Of a stretch of DNA of 64,000 nt, positions 60,201 through 64,000 are shown piece after piece. The position numbers were made by a program, and so were the translations under genes. Under the pieces are notes generated by a model. That model saw only the letters and a program-made list of their open reading frames with translations. It ran no database searches and was not told the origin of the DNA. Positions within the stretch are counted from its first letter, which is position 1. The number at the start of each line of letters is the position of its first letter. Source of the stretch: Agrobacterium vitis (lineage in GTDB: Bacteria > Pseudomonadota > Alphaproteobacteria > Rhizobiales > Rhizobiaceae); NCBI RefSeq assembly GCF_014926405.1, contig NZ_JACXXJ020000005.1, positions 1,431,001-1,495,000 on the forward strand, in the 5' to 3' direction.

Positions 60201-61985
60201 TTAAAACTCACCCGCCACTTCGCGGCGTCTCAGGTCAAGTTCTTCGCTGTATCGGCGAAGCGTGTGGCTTTCGGTCAGCAAGCCGATGGGACGGTTCTGC
60301 ACACGATCATTCATGACGGCCAGTGCTTCGCTCTGGGTGGAATCAAAGATGGCGGCGGCCTGTTTGACGTTCATGGTCGGCAAAAGTACATCCTTGGTAT
60401 AGCGCAGATAGGTTTCCAGGCTGCGGCTCTCATTCTCACGGTCCATCGGATCGGCATAGATTTCCGGCAAGAGAACGATTCCGGCATAGCGACCGTCGTC
60501 ATTGACCATGATCACTCGCTGGGTCGAGCCCAATGGAAATTGCTTGCAGAATTCCTCAAGCCCCATGGAGAGATTGGCGGTGCGGACATCGGCGCGCATC
60601 ATCTTGGCCACCGTCAGGTCGCGTATCCAGCCGACATCCTGGGCGCTGCGAATTGTTTCGCCGCGCAGGTGAAAACGCCAGGTGGCGAAGGAATAGCCGA
60701 ACGACACCCGCACCACCAGCGAGGTGGTGATAACGGAGGCAAGCACCAGCGCGGTGATCGGAAAGTCGCCGGTCAGTTCCAGAGCCAGGAAGGTCATGGT
60801 TAGCGGTCCACCAATGACGGCGGCGGCAAAGGCGCTCATGCCGACCACGGCATAAATCACCGGCGTCAGCGTCAGAACTGGAAACAGCATGGCCGCAAAG
60901 GCAAAGATCTTGCCGAGCAGCGCGCCCATGAACAGCGATGCGAAAAACAGGCCGCCACGAAAGCCGGAGCCGATGGAGATGGCACTGGCAATGGATTTCA
61001 GCACGAACAACAGAACCAGTGCATAAAGGCTGCTCTGGGTATTGAGGTTGATATGCAGCGCGCCGTGGCCACCGGCCAGAACCTGTGGGGAAACCAGCGC
61101 CAGAAGGCCGATGATGATCCCGCCGATCATTGGCCTGAAGGGCTGGGAGATGAAGCTCTTGCGCGCGGTTTCCTCGATGAAGGAGACGGCCTGCATGAGG
61201 ACGATGCCAACGCCTGCGCAGACGATGCCGAGCATGACGGCGGGCAGGTAATCGATTGGGGTGATGTTACCGACCGCGCCGATATCGATGGACAGGCCCT
61301 GCCCGCCGATCTGGCTGGTCACGATTTTGGCGACCAGTGCCGAGACGATCACTGGCGCGAGCGTCACGACCGTATAGGAGCCGATGATCAGTTCAACCGC
61401 ATAGAAGGCGCCGGTCAATGGCGCATCGAAAGCCGCGGCAATCGCACCGGCGGCCCCGCAGCCGACCAGCAGCCGCAAATCGCCGCGCCGCAGCTTCAGC
61501 TTGACGCCAAGCTTTGAGGCAAAGCCGGAGGCGATCTGAGTGTAACCGGCCTCCAGCCCGACCGAAGCCCCGAAACCGTTGGAAATGATGTTCTGCACGC
61601 AAACGATGATGCTGTCGGTCAGCGACAGCCGTCCGCCATGCAATGCGTTGGCCTCGATGGGGTCCACCATCGGTTTTTTACGGGTTTTGGACAGAATGAA
61701 GACAATGACGCCGAGGATGACGCCGCCGATAATAGGACCGCCCAGCACGATAGGTCCGGTAATGCCGCTGCCACTCAACGTGCCCTCAACGCCGAAGACC
61801 AGAAAATGCAGGCTGGCGCTCAGGAAGCTGACCAGCGACACCAGCAACCCCGCGAGTATGCCGATAATGGCGGCCAGCACCACCAGACCCAATTCGCCCC
61901 GCCGCAGCAGCGCCTGAAGCCGGGAGGCTTTCAGATTGTTGAGAAAGCTGGCCGTGCTGGGAGATTGAAAGGGCTTGTTCAACAT
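60201..61985 (-). CDS. ClC-type chloride channel or antiporter with CBS domains
   Basis: The 594-residue membrane protein has the ClC fold (about residues 30-440) with FGASVGLEAGYTQ at the gating-glutamate site, CGAAGAIAAAFDAPLTGAFYAVE and GSGFRGGLFFASLF in the pore region. The usual GREGP reads GLEAG, so the glutamate is kept while its neighbours differ. Two CBS domains (about 455-580; TQRVIMVNDDGRYAGIV and VMNDRVQNRPIGLLTE) end the chain. Channel or Cl/H exchanger mode cannot be decided. It lies upstream of no other gene in its transcript. Confidence 0.9.
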   Translation of the reverse strand: MLNKPFQSPSTASFLNNLKASRLQALLRRGELGLVVLAAIIGILAGLLVSLVSFLSASLHFLVFGVEGTLSGSGITGPIVLGGPIIGGVILGVIVFILSKTRKKPMVDPIEANALHGGRLSLTDSIIVCVQNIISNGFGASVGLEAGYTQIASGFASKLGVKLKLRRGDLRLLVGCGAAGAIAAAFDAPLTGAFYAVELIIGSYTVVTLAPVIVSALVAKIVTSQIGGQGLSIDIGAVGNITPIDYLPAVMLGIVCAGVGIVLMQAVSFIEETARKSFISQPFRPMIGGIIIGLLALVSPQVLAGGHGALHINLNTQSSLYALVLLFVLKSIASAISIGSGFRGGLFFASLFMGALLGKIFAFAAMLFPVLTLTPVIYAVVGMSAFAAAVIGGPLTMTFLALELTGDFPITALVLASVITTSLVVRVSFGYSFATWRFHLRGETIRSAQDVGWIRDLTVAKMMRADVRTANLSMGLEEFCKQFPLGSTQRVIMVNDDGRYAGIVLLPEIYADPMDRENESRSLETYLRYTKDVLLPTMNVKQAAAIFDSTQSEALAVMNDRVQNRPIGLLTESHTLRRYSEELDLRRREVAGEF

Positions 61986-62019
61986 CGTCTATCCTGGCCC
62001 GCGCCATGTTTTCGAGAAA

Positions 62020-62838
62020 TCAGGCTGAAAGCGTGACCTCGAATTGCATCTGGTCATAGGCCGGCTCGACATGATCAGGCGTTTCGCGCAGGACGGTCTC
62101 GTAATCGAGTGGAATATGCATATGGGTCAATATCGCCCGCTTCGGGGCAAGCCTGTCGATCCATGCCAGCGATTGCGACAGGGACAGATGGCTCGGATGC
62201 TCCCTGTATTGCAGGGCATCGATAACAAGCACATCCAGCCCGGCCAGACGCGGCACGGTTTTTTCTGGAAAATCGCTGACATCGCTGCAATAGGCGACAT
62301 CACCGATGCGAAAGCCGAGTGAAATAATGTCGCCATGCTGCTGTTCCAGCGGCAAGAGCGCAATGCGTCCGCCTGCGCCATCGATCTCAACCGGCTGGTT
62401 CATGTCCTCGATGATATGGGGACGGACGATGGGTGGATAATTGCTACCATCAGGGGTCTTCAGGCAGTAGCCGAACCCCGTCTCTATCCGACGCATGGTC
62501 TCCGGCTCGGCATAGATCGGAATGCGTCCGCGCTGCATTAAGGAATAGCCGCGAAGATCATCGATGCCGTGCAGATGGTCGGCATGGGCGTGGCTATAAA
62601 CGACGGCGTCCAGGGATTGGACACCCGCACGGATCATCTGTTCACGAAAATCCGGACCGGTATCAACCAGAACCACGGTCTTGCCGCCATCCGGGCCGAT
62701 CTGCTCGATCAGAAAAGACGCGCGTGTGCGCCTGTTCTTCGGGTTCGACGGATCGCAATCTCCCCAATCACCATTGATCCGCGGCACGCCCGGCGAGGAT
62801 GAACATCCCAGAATGGTGAAGCGGCGGAGATAGGTCAT
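62020..62838 (-). CDS. MBL-fold metallohydrolase (PhnP-like)
   Basis: The 272-residue protein is a metallo-beta-lactamase-fold phosphodiesterase of the PhnP/YycJ type. It shows LGCSSSPGVPRINGDWG at the N terminus, the metal site SHAHADHLHGIDDLRGY, and DVSDFPEKT and LTHMHIPLDYE near the end. It has no signal peptide. The substrate may be a cyclic or linear phosphodiester. It follows tatD by 7 bp in the metG-tatD-MBL operon common in alphaproteobacteria. Confidence 0.9.
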   Translation of the reverse strand: MTYLRRFTILGCSSSPGVPRINGDWGDCDPSNPKNRRTRASFLIEQIGPDGGKTVVLVDTGPDFREQMIRAGVQSLDAVVYSHAHADHLHGIDDLRGYSLMQRGRIPIYAEPETMRRIETGFGYCLKTPDGSNYPPIVRPHIIEDMNQPVEIDGAGGRIALLPLEQQHGDIISLGFRIGDVAYCSDVSDFPEKTVPRLAGLDVLVIDALQYREHPSHLSLSQSLAWIDRLAPKRAILTHMHIPLDYETVLRETPDHVEPAYDQMQFEVTLSA

Positions 62839-62845
62839 CGGTCAC

Positions 62846-63628
62846 TCAAAGCCTTGGCATTTTCGAAAACAGTCTCAATGCATTATCCGTGGTGATCGCG
62901 GCGATTTCGGCGTAACTGACGCCTTTGACCTCGGCCAGCACCTCCGCCGTATTGACGACATAGGAGGGCTCGTTGCGTTTTCCACGCCAGCGTTTCGGCG
63001 CAAGGTAAGGCGCGTCTGTTTCCACCAAAAGGCGATCCAGAGGAATTTCCTTGGCGATATCGCGCAGCTCCTGCGATTTCGGAAAGGTCAGGATGCCGGA
63101 AAAGGAAATATAGCCGCCCAGCTCGACGCCGGTTTTCGCCAAAGCCTCGCCAGCCGAAAAGCAATGCAGAATGAAGGGAAACGCACCCTTTGCCGTCTCG
63201 TCGCGCAGGATCTGACCCATGTCGTCATCGGCGCTGCGGCTATGGATCACCAGCGGCAATTGTGTGCGGCGCGACGCCTCGATATGACGCAGGAAGCCGG
63301 TTTTCTGGTCTTCAGGCGTTTGGGTATCGTAGAAGTAATCCAGGCCGCATTCGCCGATGGCAACGACTTTTTCATGCGTCTCGGCCAGTCGCACCAGATC
63401 GTCCGCGCCAATCTCCAGCTCTTCATTGGCATTGTTGGGATGGGTACCGACCGAGCAAAATACCGAAGGGTAGCGCTCGGTCAGCTCCAACAGCGCCGGA
63501 AGCTTGGCGACACGGGTGGAGATCGTCACCATCTGCTTGACGCCTGCGTCATGGGCGCGCTTCACCAGCGCGTCTCGCTCTTCCTCGAAATCGGCGAAAT
63601 CCAGATGGCAATGGGTATCGATCAACAT
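62846..63628 (-). CDS. TatD family metal-dependent DNase
   Basis: The 260-residue protein is a TIM-barrel hydrolase of the TatD family with the metal ligands IDTHCHLDF, GECGLDYFYD, VIHSRSADDD, LHCFSAG and LVETDAPYL. Members have 3'-5' exonuclease or DNase activity in DNA repair. The start is the ATG following the GTG codon right after the metG stop; either could be used. It is translated with metG. Confidence 0.94.
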   Translation of the reverse strand: MLIDTHCHLDFADFEEERDALVKRAHDAGVKQMVTISTRVAKLPALLELTERYPSVFCSVGTHPNNANEELEIGADDLVRLAETHEKVVAIGECGLDYFYDTQTPEDQKTGFLRHIEASRRTQLPLVIHSRSADDDMGQILRDETAKGAFPFILHCFSAGEALAKTGVELGGYISFSGILTFPKSQELRDIAKEIPLDRLLVETDAPYLAPKRWRGKRNEPSYVVNTAEVLAEVKGVSYAEIAAITTDNALRLFSKMPRL

Positions 63629-63631
63629 CAC

Positions 63632-64000
63632 TCAGGCCCTGTCCGCTGCTTTGTCTGCTGCTTTGTCTGCATCTGGGGCAACGTAGCGCGGGAAGACCGG
63701 TGACACGGCAGGAAGTTCCGTGCCGGGCGTCAGGCGACCGGCCTTGCCCAGTTTGGCGAAAACCCGATCATCCGGTGCAATGGCCACGAGATCAAGCAGC
63801 TTCGCCGCACTGTCGGGCATGATCGGCTGGAACAGGATGGCAATCTGCCGCACCACTTCCGCCGTCACATACAGCACGGTTTCCATACGCGGCACATCCG
63901 TCTTGCGCAGCACCCAGGGTGCCTGGGCGGCGAAATAACGGTCGGCTTCGTTGACGATGTTCATGATCGCGCCCACGGCCTTGTGGATCTGCTGGCGGGA
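63632..64000 (-). CDS. metG: Methionine-tRNA ligase, C-terminal part (5' beyond window)
   Basis: Only the last 122 residues are in the window. They form helices of the anticodon-binding domain ([45 protein letters not shown]) that are characteristic of MetG. The tail ends with [10 protein letters not shown], encoded by a 12-bp tandem repeat. No EMAP-like tRNA-binding domain is attached. tatD begins directly after the stop. Confidence 0.9.
   Translation of the reverse strand, partial: SRQQIHKAVGAIMNIVNEADRYFAAQAPWVLRKTDVPRMETVLYVTAEVVRQIAILFQPIMPDSAAKLLDLVAIAPDDRVFAKLGKAGRLTPGTELPAVSPVFPRYVAPDADKAADKAADRA
63641..63671. repeat. 12-bp tandem repeat at the end of metG
   Basis: The unit GTCTGCTGCTTT is repeated about 2.6 times, with one variant base in the first copy, and encodes KAAD repeats in the MetG tail. 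The period keeps the frame. Confidence 0.7.

Overview
The window is 64 kb of GC-rich chromosome from an alphaproteobacterium of the Rhizobiaceae, most likely the Agrobacterium/Allorhizobium group. The basis is gene content and order: tpiA-secG-pyrG, nadABC behind a NadQ-type regulator, a CDP-choline-dependent phosphatidylcholine synthase, DUF2336 and BTLCP proteins, a Zur/Znu locus, and intergenic elements that resemble the RIME and REP-like repeats of rhizobia. It reads as core chromosome. I see no phage, transposase, integrase, CRISPR array or rRNA, and one tRNA (Lys-UUU). Coding density is about 90 percent. Many genes sit in tight operons with ATGA or TGATG overlaps.

Left part (1-22 kb): CTP synthase (cut by the left edge), secG and tpiA on the minus strand; a membrane GGDEF protein; a secreted alpha/beta hydrolase; parE; a GNAT acetyltransferase divergent from a small Cys-containing protein across a striking nested palindrome; a DUF2336 protein divergent from a CitE-like protein; a flavin reductase/nitroreductase pair; the nadA-nadB-nadC operon with nadQ upstream and a palindromic operator candidate; a secreted NTF2-like protein in an AT-rich patch; thrS; and an IscU-like/YidD/DUF2267 cluster.

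Middle part (22-40 kb): folE, hisI, a patatin-like phospholipase, rhomboid plus CBS protein, a class A acid phosphatase fused to an autotransporter-type beta repeat, a tandem PilZ protein, a LapG-like BTLCP protease, a D,D-carboxypeptidase with SPOR domain, small exported proteins, a gamma carbonic anhydrase, and a complete zinc-homeostasis locus (znuC-znuB-zur, znuA, COG0523 GTPase) with two mirror-image Zur-box candidates.

Right part (40-64 kb): a ROK regulator divergent from a five-gene ABC transporter/glycerophosphodiesterase operon; a phytase-esterase-like secreted protein behind a clear PHO-box candidate; glmU-glmS with DUF502 and pentapeptide neighbours; a BMP-type nucleoside ABC importer; pcs; a UbiH-family hydroxylase; CcdA; tRNA-Lys; a ClC channel; and the metG-tatD-MBL operon (metG cut by the right edge).

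Three themes link genes. The first is phosphate and phosphoester scavenging (acid phosphatase, phytase-like protein, GDPD/ABC operon, some with PHO-box-like sites). The second is zinc control. The third is cell-envelope and c-di-GMP-linked surface functions (GGDEF, PilZ, BTLCP, D,D-carboxypeptidase, a CtrA-box-preceded membrane protein). I found no wholly new multi-gene system. The best leads are regulatory sites and unusual fusions, listed in the findings.
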